A DNA stretch of 64,000 nucleotides from Pseudomonas anguilliseptica (GTDB lineage: Bacteria > Pseudomonadota > Gammaproteobacteria > Pseudomonadales > Pseudomonadaceae), in assembly GCF_900105355.1 (NCBI RefSeq), contig NZ_FNSC01000001.1:1860001-1924000 (forward strand). Direction: 5' to 3'. This document shows positions 47,942 through 58,187 of this stretch, one piece after another (position 1 is the first letter of the stretch; each line of letters begins with the position of its first letter). The notes under the pieces are model-generated. The model had not been told where the DNA came from and did not search any database. It worked only from the letters and a program-made list of their open reading frames with translations. Both the position numbers and the translations under genes were made by a program.

Positions 47942-48535
47942 ATGGCCGAACGTACGGCATCCGTCGAGCGCAATACCCTGGAGACCCAGATCAAGGTCTC
48001 GATCAACCTGGATGGTACCGGCAAGGCCAAGTTCGATATTGGCGTGCCGTTCCTTGAGCACATGCTCGATCAGATTGCCCGTCACGGCCTGATCGACCTG
48101 GATATCCAGTGCAAGGGCGACCTGCATATCGATGACCACCACACCGTGGAAGACGTCGGCATCACCCTCGGCCAGGCTTTCACCCAGGCCATCGGCGACA
48201 AGAAGGGCATGACCCGTTACGGCCATTCTTATGTGCCGCTGGACGAAGCGCTGTCGCGCGTGGTGATCGACTTCTCCGGGCGCCCAGGCTTGCAGATGCA
48301 CGTGCCGTTCACTCGCGCCGTGGTCGGTGGCTTCGATGTGGATCTGTTCCAGGAGTTCTTCCAGGGCTTCGTCAACCACGCTCTGGTGTCGCTGCATATC
48401 GACAACCTGCGTGGCACTAACACCCACCACCAGATTGAAACCGTATTCAAAGCCTTCGGCCGCGCGTTGCGCATGGCCGTGACGCTGGATGAACGCATGG
48501 CCGGGCAAATGCCGTCGACCAAGGGCTGCCTGTAA
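47942..48535 (+). CDS. hisB: Imidazoleglycerol-phosphate dehydratase HisB
   Basis: 197-residue monofunctional IGP dehydratase. Manganese-binding motifs are present: [16 protein letters not shown] and the second half [32 protein letters not shown] is also conserved. ATG 47942 gives the standard N-terminus. It is the first gene of hisB-hisH-DUF2164-hisA-hisF and its stop touches the hisH start. Confidence 0.96.
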   Translation: MAERTASVERNTLETQIKVSINLDGTGKAKFDIGVPFLEHMLDQIARHGLIDLDIQCKGDLHIDDHHTVEDVGITLGQAFTQAIGDKKGMTRYGHSYVPLDEALSRVVIDFSGRPGLQMHVPFTRAVVGGFDVDLFQEFFQGFVNHALVSLHIDNLRGTNTHHQIETVFKAFGRALRMAVTLDERMAGQMPSTKGCL

Positions 48536-49174
48536 ATGCAGACGGTTGCAGTAATCGACTATGGCATGGGCAACCTGCACTCGGTGGCCAAGGCCCTGGA
48601 GCACGTAGGGGCCGGCAAGGTGCTGGTGACCAGCGATGCTCAGGTGATTCGCGAGGCTGACCGGGTGGTATTTCCCGGCGTTGGCGCGATCCGCGATTGC
48701 ATGGCCGAGATCAAGCGCCTGGGCTTCGACAGCCTGGTGCGGGAAGTCAGTGCCGATCGACCGTTTCTTGGCATCTGCGTAGGCATGCAGGCGCTGCTGG
48801 AGCACAGCGAAGAGAACGATGGCGTCGATTGCATCGGCCTGTTCCCTGGCCAGGTGCGTTTCTTCGGCAAGGACATGGTCGAAGGTGGCGAGCCGCTGAA
48901 GGTGCCGCACATGGGCTGGAACGAGGTGTCGCAGTCGGTCAAACATCCGCTGTGGCACAACATTCCGGATCTCGCGCGCTTCTACTTTGTGCACAGCTAT
49001 TACATCGAGGCCGGCAACCCCAAGCAGGTGGTCGGTCGCGGTCATTACGGCAAGGACTTCGCCGCCGCGCTGGCCGAAGGCTCGCGCTTTGCCGTGCAGT
49101 TCCACCCGGAAAAGAGCCACACCCACGGTCTGCAGCTGCTGCAGAACTTCGCCGCCTGGGATGGCCGCTGGTAA
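48536..49174 (+). CDS. hisH: Imidazole glycerol phosphate synthase glutaminase HisH
   Basis: 212-residue class I glutamine amidotransferase. Nucleophile Cys in [11 protein letters not shown], then His and Glu in VQFHPEKSH. It feeds ammonia to HisF. The ATG directly follows the hisB stop codon. Confidence 0.96.
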   Translation: MQTVAVIDYGMGNLHSVAKALEHVGAGKVLVTSDAQVIREADRVVFPGVGAIRDCMAEIKRLGFDSLVREVSADRPFLGICVGMQALLEHSEENDGVDCIGLFPGQVRFFGKDMVEGGEPLKVPHMGWNEVSQSVKHPLWHNIPDLARFYFVHSYYIEAGNPKQVVGRGHYGKDFAAALAEGSRFAVQFHPEKSHTHGLQLLQNFAAWDGRW

Positions 49175-49438
49175 ATGAGCCGGGTGAGAAAGGATGCGCC
49201 ACTGCTTTTCCAGTTCAGCGTTGAGCAGCGAGCAGGTATTGCCCGTGAGCTAAAGCATTTCATGGCTGAGCGTTTCGAATTAGAGATGGGCGGTTTCGAG
49301 GCCGAGGAGCTATTCGATTTCTTCGCCTTGAAATGTGGCCCCTTGTTCTACAACCAAGCAGTGCTCGATGTGCAAACGGTGCTAAAAGACCGGTTCGAGA
49401 GCATCGAAAGCGACCTCTGGGCACTCGAAAAGAGTTGA
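49175..49438 (+). CDS. DUF2164 family protein
   Basis: 87-residue small helical protein beginning MSRVRKDAPLLFQFSVEQRAGIARELKHFM; the segment FFALKCGPLFYNQAVLDVQ is the family hallmark. Function unknown. It starts on the base after the hisH stop and lies inside the his operon, 36 bases before hisA. Confidence 0.88.
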   Translation: MSRVRKDAPLLFQFSVEQRAGIARELKHFMAERFELEMGGFEAEELFDFFALKCGPLFYNQAVLDVQTVLKDRFESIESDLWALEKS

Positions 49439-49474
49439 TCCACCGAATTTACACGACTTGAGCAGGTTCAACCG

Positions 49475-50212
49475 ATGCTGATTATCCCCGCTATCGATCT
49501 GAAGGACGGCGCCTGCGTGCGTCTGCGTCAGGGCCGCATGGAAGACTCCACGGTGTTTTCCGATGACCCGGTGAGCATGGCGGCCAAGTGGGTTGAGGGC
49601 GGCTGCCGTCGTCTGCACCTGGTCGACCTCAATGGCGCCTTCGAAGGCCAGCCGGTCAACGGCGAAGTGGTCACCGCCATCGCCAAGCGCTACCCGACCC
49701 TGCCGATCCAGATCGGCGGCGGCATCCGCACTCTGGAAACCATCGAACACTACGTGCGCGCCGGCGTCAGCTACGTGATCATCGGCACCAAGGCGGTGAA
49801 GGATCCGCAGTTCGTCACCGACGCCTGCAAAGCCTTCCCCGGCAAGGTGATCGTCGGTCTGGATGCCAAAGATGGTTTCGTTGCCACCGACGGTTGGGCG
49901 GAAGTCTCGACCGTGCAGGCCACCGACCTGGCCAAGCGTTTCGAGGCTGATGGCGTGTCCGCCATCGTTTATACCGATATCGCTAAAGACGGCATGATGC
50001 AGGGCTGCAACGTCGAGGCCACCGCGGCGCTGGCTGCTGCCAGCCGCATCCCGGTGATTGCCTCCGGCGGCATCCACAACCTCGGCGATATCGAGAAGCT
50101 GCTGCTGGCCCGCTCGCCCGGCATTATCGGTGCCATCACCGGCCGGGCCATCTACGAAGGCACCCTGGATGTGGCTGAAGCGCAGGCCTTCTGCGACAAC
50201 TTCAAAGGCTGA
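49475..50212 (+). CDS. hisA: Phosphoribosylformimino-5-aminoimidazole carboxamide ribotide isomerase HisA
   Basis: 245-residue half-barrel-duplicated TIM barrel. The N-terminal acid base Asp in [10 protein letters not shown], phosphate sites IGGGIR and ASGGIHN, and [13 protein letters not shown] with the second Asp all fit. Fourth step of histidine synthesis. Confidence 0.96.
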   Translation: MLIIPAIDLKDGACVRLRQGRMEDSTVFSDDPVSMAAKWVEGGCRRLHLVDLNGAFEGQPVNGEVVTAIAKRYPTLPIQIGGGIRTLETIEHYVRAGVSYVIIGTKAVKDPQFVTDACKAFPGKVIVGLDAKDGFVATDGWAEVSTVQATDLAKRFEADGVSAIVYTDIAKDGMMQGCNVEATAALAAASRIPVIASGGIHNLGDIEKLLLARSPGIIGAITGRAIYEGTLDVAEAQAFCDNFKG

Positions 50213-50275
50213 TTCGCCTGCTCTGGCGGTGCGCTCCGCCTGGGCGGCCCCGCGACACCCTACGGGAATACCGAT

Positions 50276-51046
50276 ATGGCACTGGCTAAACGCATCATCC
50301 CCTGCCTCGACGTGGACAACGGCCGCGTGGTCAAAGGCGTGCAGTTCGAGAATATCCGCGACGCCGGTGATCCGGTGGAGATTGCCCGTCGTTATGACGA
50401 GCAGGGCGCAGACGAGATTACTTTTCTCGACATCACCGCCAGCGTCGACGGCCGCGACACCACGCTGCACACCGTCGAACGCATGGCCAGCCAGGTGTTT
50501 ATCCCGCTGACCGTCGGCGGCGGCGTGCGCACCGTGCAGGACATTCGCAACCTGCTCAACGCGGGTGCCGACAAGGTGTCGATCAACACGGCGGCGGTAT
50601 TCACCCCGGAGTTTGTCGGCGAAGCGGCCTCACGCTTCGGCTCGCAGTGCATCGTCGTCGCCATCGACGCGAAAAAAGTCTCCAAGCCGGGCGAAACCCC
50701 GCGCTGGGAAATCTTCACCCACGGCGGGCGCAAGCCGACCGGCCTGGATGCGGTGCTCTGGGCAAAGAAGATGGAAGACCTCGGTGCCGGCGAAATCCTC
50801 CTCACCAGCATGGATCAGGATGGCGTCAAGAGCGGCTATGACCTGGGCGTAACCCGCGCCATCAGCGAAATGGTCGGTATTCCGGTGATCGCCTCTGGCG
50901 GCGTTGGCAACCTGCAGCACCTGGCTGACGGCATCATCGAAGGCAAGGCCGCGGCCGTACTGGCGGCGAGCATCTTCCACTTCGGCGAATACACCGTGCC
51001 GGAAGCCAAGGCCTATATGGCCGCTCGCGGCATCGTCGTGCGCTAA
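50276..51046 (+). CDS. hisF: Imidazole glycerol phosphate synthase cyclase HisF
   Basis: 256-residue TIM barrel. Catalytic Asp in [15 protein letters not shown] and the second Asp in [15 protein letters not shown]; phosphate loops TVGGGVRT and ASGGVGN. It takes ammonia from HisH. Last gene of the his unit; a long inverted repeat follows its stop. Confidence 0.96.
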   Translation: MALAKRIIPCLDVDNGRVVKGVQFENIRDAGDPVEIARRYDEQGADEITFLDITASVDGRDTTLHTVERMASQVFIPLTVGGGVRTVQDIRNLLNAGADKVSINTAAVFTPEFVGEAASRFGSQCIVVAIDAKKVSKPGETPRWEIFTHGGRKPTGLDAVLWAKKMEDLGAGEILLTSMDQDGVKSGYDLGVTRAISEMVGIPVIASGGVGNLQHLADGIIEGKAAAVLAASIFHFGEYTVPEAKAYMAARGIVVR

Positions 51047-51048
51047 AT

Positions 51049-51118
51049 CTCGCCCGCAGCAGTGGCCAGCAGTCCTGCCGGCCACTGCTGCGGGCGAGTC
51101 GACAGCAAAATGTCGACT
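51049..51118. terminator. Two adjacent perfect inverted repeats after hisF
   Basis: A 19-bp perfect stem (51049-51067 with 51080-51098, 12-base loop) is followed, overlapping by two bases, by an 8-bp perfect stem AGTCGACA/TGTCGACT (51097-51104 with 51111-51118). Neither has a T-run, so a classic intrinsic terminator is not certain; they may stabilise the 3' end of the his mRNA. Confidence 0.6.
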
Positions 51119-51219
51119 GGCCCGCTAAAATCAGAATGTTTGCGCTCAGGTCGATGCATTGGGCACCCCTTTGAGCGCTCCTCTTTCTAATATATGGTTT
51201 TTCCATACACGGAGTTCTT

Positions 51220-51957
51220 ATGCCTGCTATCCGGCTATTCACCGCGGTTTGGCTGTTGTGTGCTGTCAGCCTGGCTCGCGCAGAGCCTCTGGTTCTGCTT
51301 ACCGAAAACCTGCCGCCGTTCAGCATGGCGGCCAGTGGTGGCAGTTTTGCCAAGGATGCTGATGTGCAGGGCATTAGCAGCGATACGGTGCGTGCGCTGT
51401 GCAGTAAGGCGCAGCTTGAGTGTCAGATGATTCTGCGTTTCCCCTGGGATCGCCAGTACAAGCAGGCGTTGGAAAACAAGGGCTACGGAGTCTTCTCCAC
51501 TGCTCGTACGCCGGAGCGTGAGTCGCAGTTCAAGTGGGTTGGGCCGATTGTAGTGAGCGACTGGGTGTTGCTGGCCAAGGTCGATAGCAACATTACGTTG
51601 AACAGCCTGGATCAGGCCGGTGCATACAAGATTGGCGGTTATCGCAATGATGCGATTTCACAGTTTCTGATCGACCGTGGCGTGACGGTACAAACCAGCC
51701 TGCAGGACAAGGAAAACCTCAACAAGCTGGAAAAGGGCTTGATTGATCTATGGGCCACCGATGAAACTGGTGGGCGCTATCAGGCCAAGTTGTCGCCACT
51801 CGGCGCGCTCAAGGTGGTGCATCGCTTCAACAGTGCTGACCTTTATCTGGCGATGAACAAAGAGACGCCTGATGATGTGGTGCAGAAGTTGCAGAAAGCC
51901 CTGGACGATATGCGTGCTCAAGGTGAGCTGGGCAAGATCAAAGACGGTTATCTGTAA
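51220..51957 (+). CDS. Periplasmic solute-binding protein (SBP_bac_3-like), paralogue 1
   Basis: 245 residues, signal peptide (cut near SLARA), then the short two-lobed fold of polar amino-acid binding proteins: LVLLTENLPPFSM, LRFPWDRQYKQALE, and LWATDETGGRYQA. No transporter genes adjoin. It is the most divergent of the three tandem copies (no clear alignment of DVQGISSDTVRAL). Ligand unknown. Confidence 0.87.
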   Translation: MPAIRLFTAVWLLCAVSLARAEPLVLLTENLPPFSMAASGGSFAKDADVQGISSDTVRALCSKAQLECQMILRFPWDRQYKQALENKGYGVFSTARTPERESQFKWVGPIVVSDWVLLAKVDSNITLNSLDQAGAYKIGGYRNDAISQFLIDRGVTVQTSLQDKENLNKLEKGLIDLWATDETGGRYQAKLSPLGALKVVHRFNSADLYLAMNKETPDDVVQKLQKALDDMRAQGELGKIKDGYL

Positions 51958-52054
51958 GCCTCTTGCGTCCCTACCAGCGTAAAACCTGGGCTGGGCTTAG
52001 TCGGACGTGCTGGGTATGCTTGCATGCTCAGCCCAACTATCGATGTGAGACAGC

Positions 52055-52809
52055 ATGTTCAAACAATTACTAGTCGCCCTCGCTGGCACAGTTATGGTAC
52101 TCGCGGGCAGTGCTCGGGCCGAAATTGACCCGAACTACCGCATGGTCCTGCTGACCGAGAATTTCCCGCCTTACAACATGGCGATCAATGGCAAGAATTT
52201 CGCTCAGGAAGACAATATCGACGGTATTGCCGTGGATATCATCCGCGAGATGTTCAAGCGCGCCGGCATTCAATACAACATGACCCTGCGTTTCCCCTGG
52301 GATCGTATCTACAAGCTGGCGCTGGAAAAGCCAGGCTATGGCGTATTTGTTGCGGCGCGTCTGCCGGAGCGTGAGGCGCTGTTCAAATGGGTTGGCCCTA
52401 TTGGTCCGGATGACTGGGTGCTGCTCGGCAAGGCCGATAGCAGCATTACCCTGAACAGCCTGGAGGAGGCCAAGCAGTACAAGGTCGGCGCCTACAAAGG
52501 TGACGCGATTGCTGAGCATCTGGTGGAGAAAGGCCTGGAGCCGATTACTGCCTTGCGCGACACAGAAAACGCCAAGAAGCTGATGGCTGGTCAGATTGAT
52601 CTGTGGGCCACCGGTGACCCAGCGGGGCGCTACTTGGCAAAACAGGATGGCTTTCCGGTCTAAAAACCATTCTGCGTTTCGATAGTGCAGAGCTGTATCT
52701 GGCGCTGAACAAAGAGGTGCCGGACGAGGTTGTACAGAAGCTGCAAGCTGAGTTGGACAAGATGCGCAGCGAAGGCTTTGTCGAAGATATTCTGAACAAC
52801 TACCTATAA
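52055..52809 (+). pseudogene. Periplasmic solute-binding protein, paralogue 2, frameshifted
   Basis: The frame opens at 52055 with a signal peptide and RMVLLTENFPPYNM, and is homologous to paralogue 3 until AKQDGFP. It then stops at a TAA at 52661-52663. The -1 related frame carries on as GLKTILRFDSAELYLALNK to NNYL and TAA at 52807-52809. One lost G in a CCGGG run explains it. Without repair the last 49 residues of the protein are missing. Confidence 0.85.
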
Positions 52810-52945
52810 TAAGTAGCAGCAGCGGGTCGGCAATAAACCGGCTCGCAGCCATGGATGGTTGACGCCAAGTACCATACGTCGCCGGGCATCGCCCGAGCAG
52901 GGATGCCGCTAGCCATAATCACAATTCATGCGAGCGGAATGACTT

Positions 52946-53701
52946 ATGTTGAAAACCCTGAAAGCCGGCCTGTTGTTCGGGCTTGTTCTGAGTGCCTGCG
53001 CAGCCCGTGCAGAGCTGCCAGCCGATTACAAAGTGGTGTTGCTGACCGAGAACTTCCCGCCGTTCAACATGGCGGTGGATGACAAGAACTTTGCCCGTGA
53101 CGACGGCGTCGACGGCATCAATGCCGAGGTCGTCCGAGCAATGTTCAAGCGTGCCGGCATCAATTACACCCTGACCCTGCGCTTCCCTTGGGATCGCCTG
53201 TATCGCCTGACCCTGGACAAGCCCAACTATGGCCTGTTCTCCACCACCTTTACGCCCGAGCGTCAGCCACTGTTCAAGTGGGTGGGGCCATTGGCGAAAA
53301 CCGGTTGGGTGCTGTTGGCTGCGCCGGGTAATAACCTGAGCGTCGCCAGCCTTAAGGATGCTGGGCAGTATCAGATCGGTGCCTATAAGAACGACGCGGT
53401 CAGTCAGCACCTGGAAAGCCAGGGCCTGAGTCCGGTCAACGCGCTGCGTGATCAGGAGAACATCAAAAAGCTGCTCAGCGGCAAGATCGACCTGTGGGCT
53501 ACCACTGACCCGGTGGGCCGCTATTTGGCCAAACAGGAAGGCGTCAGTGGCTTGAATACCGCATTGCGCTTCAATGACGCCGAGCTGTATCTGGCGCTGA
53601 ACAAGGACACCCCGGATGAGGTGGTGCAGCGTCTGCAGAAGGCTCTGGACGAGTTGCGTGCCGAAGGCTTTATCGACGAAATGACCAATAACTACCTGTA
53701 G
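52946..53701 (+). CDS. Periplasmic solute-binding protein, paralogue 3
   Basis: 251 residues with signal peptide (cut near AARA). YKVVLLTENFPPFNM, LRFPWDRLYRLTLD and LWATTDPVGRYLAKQ mirror paralogues 1 and 2. The intact C-terminus ELYLALNKDTPDEVVQRLQKALDELRAEGFI shows what paralogue 2 lost. A strong terminator follows. Ligand unknown. Confidence 0.89.
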   Translation: MLKTLKAGLLFGLVLSACAARAELPADYKVVLLTENFPPFNMAVDDKNFARDDGVDGINAEVVRAMFKRAGINYTLTLRFPWDRLYRLTLDKPNYGLFSTTFTPERQPLFKWVGPLAKTGWVLLAAPGNNLSVASLKDAGQYQIGAYKNDAVSQHLESQGLSPVNALRDQENIKKLLSGKIDLWATTDPVGRYLAKQEGVSGLNTALRFNDAELYLALNKDTPDEVVQRLQKALDELRAEGFIDEMTNNYL

Positions 53702-53715
53702 CTTCAGGCGTTATT

Positions 53716-53753
53716 AAAAAGCCCGACCTTGAGTGATCAAGGTCGGGCTTTTT
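53716..53753. terminator. Strong bidirectional terminator between paralogue 3 and ctpA
   Basis: A 15-bp stem (AAAAAGCCCGACCTT with AAGGTCGGGCTTTTT) and eight-base loop, with A and T runs at the ends, between the convergent genes ending at 53701 and 53798. Confidence 0.9.
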
Positions 53754-53797
53754 CTTGCTGCAGTTTTACCGGCATGCCTGCACCTGCAAGCGCATTC

Positions 53798-55099
53798 CTA
53801 GTCGCCGCGGGTAACGCTCAGCCCTTTGAGCAGGTTGAGTGCCTGGCTCAACTGATAGTCGTCATCCTGTGGGCGTACCGGGGTGCTGGTCTTGCCTTTG
53901 CTTGGCCTGTCTGCGCCGCCGTTGCCATTGCCCAGGTGACCTTGCAGGTCGGCTTCCTTGATGGTTTCGTCGCCCTGCTCGCGGGTCAGCTTGGCGCGCG
54001 CCACTTCGATGTCCGGGACGATGCCCTGAGCCTGAATTGAGCGACCGTTGGGGGTGAAGTACAGCGCGGTGGTGAGTTTCAGGGCGCGATCGTTGTTCAG
54101 CGGCAGCACGGTCTGCACCGAGCCTTTGCCGAAGCTGTCGGTACCCATCAGCACACCGCGTTTGTGATCCTGCAGAGCGCCAGCAACGATTTCGGAGGCC
54201 GAGGCGCTACCGCCGTTGATCAGCACCACCAGCGGCACGCCTTCACTGGCGTCAGCCGGGTCGGCATTGAAGCGCAGTTCGGAGTTGGCGATGCGTCCCT
54301 CGGTGTAGACGATCAGGCCTTTCTTGAGAAAGTGGTCGGTGACCTCAACGGCCGCCTGGAGCACGCCGCCGGGGTTGTTGCGCAGGTCCAGCACCAGGCC
54401 GCGCAGCTTCTTGCCATTTTCCTTGCGCAGTTTGGCCAGGGCCTTGCCGACTTCTTCGCCACTGTTGACCTGGAACTGGGTGATGCGCACGTAGCCGTAG
54501 CCATCATCGAGTAGCTGGCTTTTCACGCTCTTGACCTTGATCACGGCGCGGGTCAGCTCGACATCGAAGGGTTTGCCACCTTCACGCACCAGCGTCAGTT
54601 CGATGTCGCTGCCAGCTTTGCCGCGCATCTTCTCTACGGCTTCCATCAGCGACAGGCCCTTGGTTGGCTGACCGTCGATCTTCACGATCAGGTCGCCTGG
54701 CTGGATGCCTGCAGCGGAAGCCGGGGTGTCATCGATCGGCGAGACCACCTTGAGAAAGCCGTCTTCGGTACCGAGCTCAATACCCAGGCCGCCGAATTCG
54801 CCGCTGGTGCTTTCCTGCAGGTCGCGAAAGGCTTCCGGCTCCAGGTAGGCCGAGTGCGGGTCAAGGTTGCTGAGCATGCCCTTGATCGCGTTTTCCAGCA
54901 GGGTCTTGTCGCTGACCGGCTCGACATAGGCGGACTTGATACGGTCCATCACCTCGGCAAAGGTGCGCAGGTCGTCCAGCGGCAGTGGCGCGCTGTCGTT
55001 GGCGGTGGCCGGTGCTTCGGCGGGCGCGGCAAAGGCGGCAGTGCTGCCCAGCAGGGTAACGGCCAGCGCGAGGGCGGTGAGGCGGAACAGATGCGGCAT
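53798..55099 (-). CDS. ctpA: Carboxy-terminal processing protease, S41 family
   Basis: 433 residues: signal peptide (to about 24), N-terminal helical part, PDZ domain (FGGLGIELGTEDGFLKVVSPIDDTPA) and tail-specific protease domain. The catalytic Ser lies in GGSASASEIV and the Lys in DSFGKGSVQ. In Pseudomonas CtpA trims cell-wall hydrolases (family knowledge). It follows envC, a plausible functional partner. Confidence 0.94.
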   Translation of the reverse strand: MPHLFRLTALALAVTLLGSTAAFAAPAEAPATANDSAPLPLDDLRTFAEVMDRIKSAYVEPVSDKTLLENAIKGMLSNLDPHSAYLEPEAFRDLQESTSGEFGGLGIELGTEDGFLKVVSPIDDTPASAAGIQPGDLIVKIDGQPTKGLSLMEAVEKMRGKAGSDIELTLVREGGKPFDVELTRAVIKVKSVKSQLLDDGYGYVRITQFQVNSGEEVGKALAKLRKENGKKLRGLVLDLRNNPGGVLQAAVEVTDHFLKKGLIVYTEGRIANSELRFNADPADASEGVPLVVLINGGSASASEIVAGALQDHKRGVLMGTDSFGKGSVQTVLPLNNDRALKLTTALYFTPNGRSIQAQGIVPDIEVARAKLTREQGDETIKEADLQGHLGNGNGGADRPSKGKTSTPVRPQDDDYQLSQALNLLKGLSVTRGD

Positions 55100-55138
55100 G
55101 TCGAACTTACTCCTGTCCTAAATCGGTAATCGCAACAC

Positions 55139-56380
55139 TTATCCTTGTGCGCGGCACCATTGAGCGGGGTCGGTCGGGCGGCCCTGCTGGCGAATTGCGA
55201 AATACAGTGCTGGGGTGTTCTGGCCGCCGCTGTTGCCAACGGTGGCGATGGCTTCACCGGCCTTGACCTCGTCGCCGGCGTCCTTGAGCAGGCTCTGGTT
55301 ATGCCCATAGAGGCTCAGGTAGCCGTTGCCATGGTCGAGAATGACCAGAAGCCCGGCGCCACGCAACCAGTCGGCAAATACCACGCGCCCGCCGTGTACG
55401 GCGTGCACCTGGCTACCGGCGGAGGCACCGATCAGCACGCCATCCCATTTTGTTCGTGCATCGCCGCCACGCGGTGTGCCGTAGCGAGCCACCACGCGAC
55501 CGTTAACCGGCCAGGGTAATTTACCGCGGGCTTTGGCGAACGGACCGCCAAAGCTGGCGCCGGAACTCACCAGTGGACCCGTCGGTGCGGGATTAGTGCT
55601 GCTACGCGGCTGCTCGCGTTCAGCGAGCAGGGCTTGCTGACGCGCCGCTTCAGCTTCGCGGGCCTGGCGGGCGAGGGTTTCCTCGATGGTTTTCAGCACG
55701 CGCGCCAGGTTGGCTTGTTCCTGCTGGCGGGCCTTGAGCTTCTGGTCGCGGGCAGAGAATTCCTTGTTCAGCTTGGCCAGCGCCAGCTGGCGCTCCTTGC
55801 GTACGCTGGCGAGCTGTTCGCGGCGGCCATCCAGCGCGCTTTTCTGCTCCAGCAGCTGGCGTTGCTGGTTGGCGATGTCCAGCTCGACGTTGGCTAGCTG
55901 GCGCAGGGTTTCATTGAAGGCGGCGAGCTGTTCCATGCGCGCTTCGCTGAGGTAGTCGTAGTAGGTCAGGGTGCGCGAGAACTTTTCCGGGTTTTGCTGG
56001 TTGAGCAGCAGCTTGACGTATTCCTGGCGACCGCTCTGGTAGGCGGCACGGGCCTGGATGCCGATCAGGCGCTGCTGTTCAAGGCGCGCGCCCTCGAGTT
56101 TTTTTTTCTCGCTATCGAGACGCTGAATCTCTTCTTCGCTCTTTTTCAGGTCCTGCTGCAGGCCTTTGACCTGTTTCTCCAGCTGGCCCATCTCGCTTTC
56201 GGTTTTCTTCAGGTCTTTCTGCACGCCGGATTTCTCCTGCTGCAGCTTTTCCAGCAGTTGCTTCAGCTCGGCGACATCGGCGCGCGCGGCGTCCAGTTGC
56301 TTCTGCGCATCGCTCTTCTCGTCGGCGATCGCAGGCGTCAGCAGGAGGGTCAGGAAAATAAGGGCAAGGGCACGAAGCAT
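55139..56380 (-). CDS. envC: Murein hydrolase activator EnvC
   Basis: 413 residues: signal peptide, about 230 residues of long coiled coil (repeated KQLEE/QRLI-type heptads), and a C-terminal LytM (M23) domain. The zinc ligands of active LytM enzymes are missing (GVLIGASAGSQVHAVHGG, LYGHNQ only), so it should activate amidases rather than cut murein itself, as EnvC does. ctpA lies 39 bases downstream. Confidence 0.92.
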   Translation of the reverse strand: MLRALALIFLTLLLTPAIADEKSDAQKQLDAARADVAELKQLLEKLQQEKSGVQKDLKKTESEMGQLEKQVKGLQQDLKKSEEEIQRLDSEKKKLEGARLEQQRLIGIQARAAYQSGRQEYVKLLLNQQNPEKFSRTLTYYDYLSEARMEQLAAFNETLRQLANVELDIANQQRQLLEQKSALDGRREQLASVRKERQLALAKLNKEFSARDQKLKARQQEQANLARVLKTIEETLARQAREAEAARQQALLAEREQPRSSTNPAPTGPLVSSGASFGGPFAKARGKLPWPVNGRVVARYGTPRGGDARTKWDGVLIGASAGSQVHAVHGGRVVFADWLRGAGLLVILDHGNGYLSLYGHNQSLLKDAGDEVKAGEAIATVGNSGGQNTPALYFAIRQQGRPTDPAQWCRAQG

Positions 56381-56422
56381 GGGGCTGGCAGCACCTGAAT
56401 TAAGAACGCGCCTAGTATGCCT

Positions 56423-56442
56423 AAAAAATGGCCGGGAGCCAT
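56423..56442 (-). terminator. Terminator downstream of gpmI
   Basis: On the minus strand ATGGC-TCCCG-GCCAT is followed by six T. A second, larger hairpin (56464-56478 with 56484-56498) lies between it and the gpmI stop. Together they should end the gpmI transcript before envC. Confidence 0.65.
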
Positions 56443-56504
56443 GGTTAACGTCACGTTGCGACGGCCCGCAGACCAGGCATTGCGCCTGGCTTGCGGGCAG
56501 CTGC

Positions 56505-58040
56505 TTAGTTCAGCTCGACGATGCTGGTGCCGGTCATTTCCGTCGGTACTGGCAGGCCCATCAGGGTCAGCAGGGTCGGCGCTACGTCGGCTAGCACGCC
56601 GCCTGGGCGGATAGTCGCTGAGCGCTTGCCAACATAGATAAACGGCACCGGCTCGCAGGTGTGCGCGGTGTGCGCCTGACCGGTGCTTTCATCTTCCATC
56701 TGTTCGACGTTGCCGTGGTCTGCGGTGATCAGTGCTTCGCCGCCGACCTTGGCCAGCGCGGCGACGATGCGGCCGACGCAGCTGTCCAGGCATTCCACCG
56801 CCGCCACGGCGGCGGAGAACACGCCGGTATGGCCAACCATGTCGCCGTTGGCGTAGTTGGCGACGATTACGTCATAGCGCTGGTTTTCGATGGCGTCGAC
56901 GATCTTGTCGGTGACTTCCTGCGCGCTCATCTGCGGCTGCAGGTCGTAGGTGGCGACATTCGGTGACGGAATCAGGATGCGCTCTTCGCCGGCAAACGGC
57001 TCTTCACGCCCGCCGGAGAAGAAGAAGGTGACGTGGGCGTATTTCTCGGTTTCGGCGATGCGCAGCTGGGTCTTGCCGTTATTCGCCAGATACTCGCCGA
57101 GCACGTTGGTCAGTGCCTCCGGCTTATACGCGCTGGGCGCCGGGATGCTCGCGGCATACTGGGTGAGCATGACGAAGCCGGCCAGTTGCGGCACGCGCTT
57201 GCGCTCGAATTCCTTGAAGCCCGGCTCGACAAAGGCGCGGGTCAGTTCGCGGGCACGGTCGGCGCGGAAGTTCATAAAGACTACGGCGTCACCGTCTTCC
57301 ATGCGCACGGGCCCGCCAATGCTGGTGGCCTTGACGAACTCGTCGCTTTCGCCGCGTTCGTAGGCGGCCTGCAGGCCTTCGATGGCAGTGGCTGCATTGA
57401 GCTGGCCGCTACCCTCAACCAGCAAGTCGTAGGCCTGCGCAACGCGCTCCCAGCGGTTATCACGGTCCATGGCGAAATAACGGCCGCTGAGGCTGGCGAT
57501 GCGGCCCTTGCCCAGCTTGGCGAAGGTGGCGTCAAGTAGTTCGATGGACGGCTGGGCGCTTTTCGGCGGGGTGTCGCGGCCATCGAGGAAGGCGTGCAGG
57601 TAGATATTCTCTGCCCCGCGCTGGGCGGCCAGTTCGGCCATGGCCACCAGGTGGTCCTGATGGCTGTGCACGCCGCCGTCGGAGAGCAGGCCGAGGATAT
57701 GCACGGCTTTGCCAGCGCTGACGGCTTTATCGACTGCAGTGGTGATGGTCGGGTTGGTGAAGAACTCGCCATCGCGAATGGCTTTGGTCACCCGGGTGAA
57801 GTCCTGATACACCACGCGGCCCGCGCCGAGGTTCATATGACCGACCTCTGAATTGCCCATTTGCCCGTCCGGCAGGCCGACATCCATGCCCGAGCCCGAG
57901 ATCAGGCCGTGGGGCTGGGTGGCGCGCAGGTGGTCGTAGACCGGCGTATTGGCGGCCATGATGGCGTTGGATTCGGGGCTGTCACTGTGGCCGAAGCCAT
58001 CGAGGATGATCAGTACCAGGGGTTTGGGCGTGGCGCTCAT
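56505..58040 (-). CDS. gpmI: 2,3-bisphosphoglycerate-independent phosphoglycerate mutase
   Basis: 511 residues, manganese-dependent glycolytic mutase of the alkaline phosphatase superfamily. LIILDGFG, the phosphorylated Ser in [12 protein letters not shown], the HSH-type HSHQDH block and the ITADHGN metal site are all present. ATG 58040 gives the expected N-terminus; earlier in-frame codons lie in the promoter gap. Confidence 0.96.
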   Translation of the reverse strand: MSATPKPLVLIILDGFGHSDSPESNAIMAANTPVYDHLRATQPHGLISGSGMDVGLPDGQMGNSEVGHMNLGAGRVVYQDFTRVTKAIRDGEFFTNPTITTAVDKAVSAGKAVHILGLLSDGGVHSHQDHLVAMAELAAQRGAENIYLHAFLDGRDTPPKSAQPSIELLDATFAKLGKGRIASLSGRYFAMDRDNRWERVAQAYDLLVEGSGQLNAATAIEGLQAAYERGESDEFVKATSIGGPVRMEDGDAVVFMNFRADRARELTRAFVEPGFKEFERKRVPQLAGFVMLTQYAASIPAPSAYKPEALTNVLGEYLANNGKTQLRIAETEKYAHVTFFFSGGREEPFAGEERILIPSPNVATYDLQPQMSAQEVTDKIVDAIENQRYDVIVANYANGDMVGHTGVFSAAVAAVECLDSCVGRIVAALAKVGGEALITADHGNVEQMEDESTGQAHTAHTCEPVPFIYVGKRSATIRPGGVLADVAPTLLTLMGLPVPTEMTGTSIVELN

Positions 58041-58187
58041 AAAGCTGGTTCGCTCTGGGTCGATGGGCGGAAAACAAAGGAGGGGCATTTTACGGCCAAG
58101 TGGCGCAAACGTCACCGCCGGGCGGGGTTTGGCCGACCTGTGTGGCTGTGTATACTGGCCGACATTTTACCGCCCCGGAACCGCACA

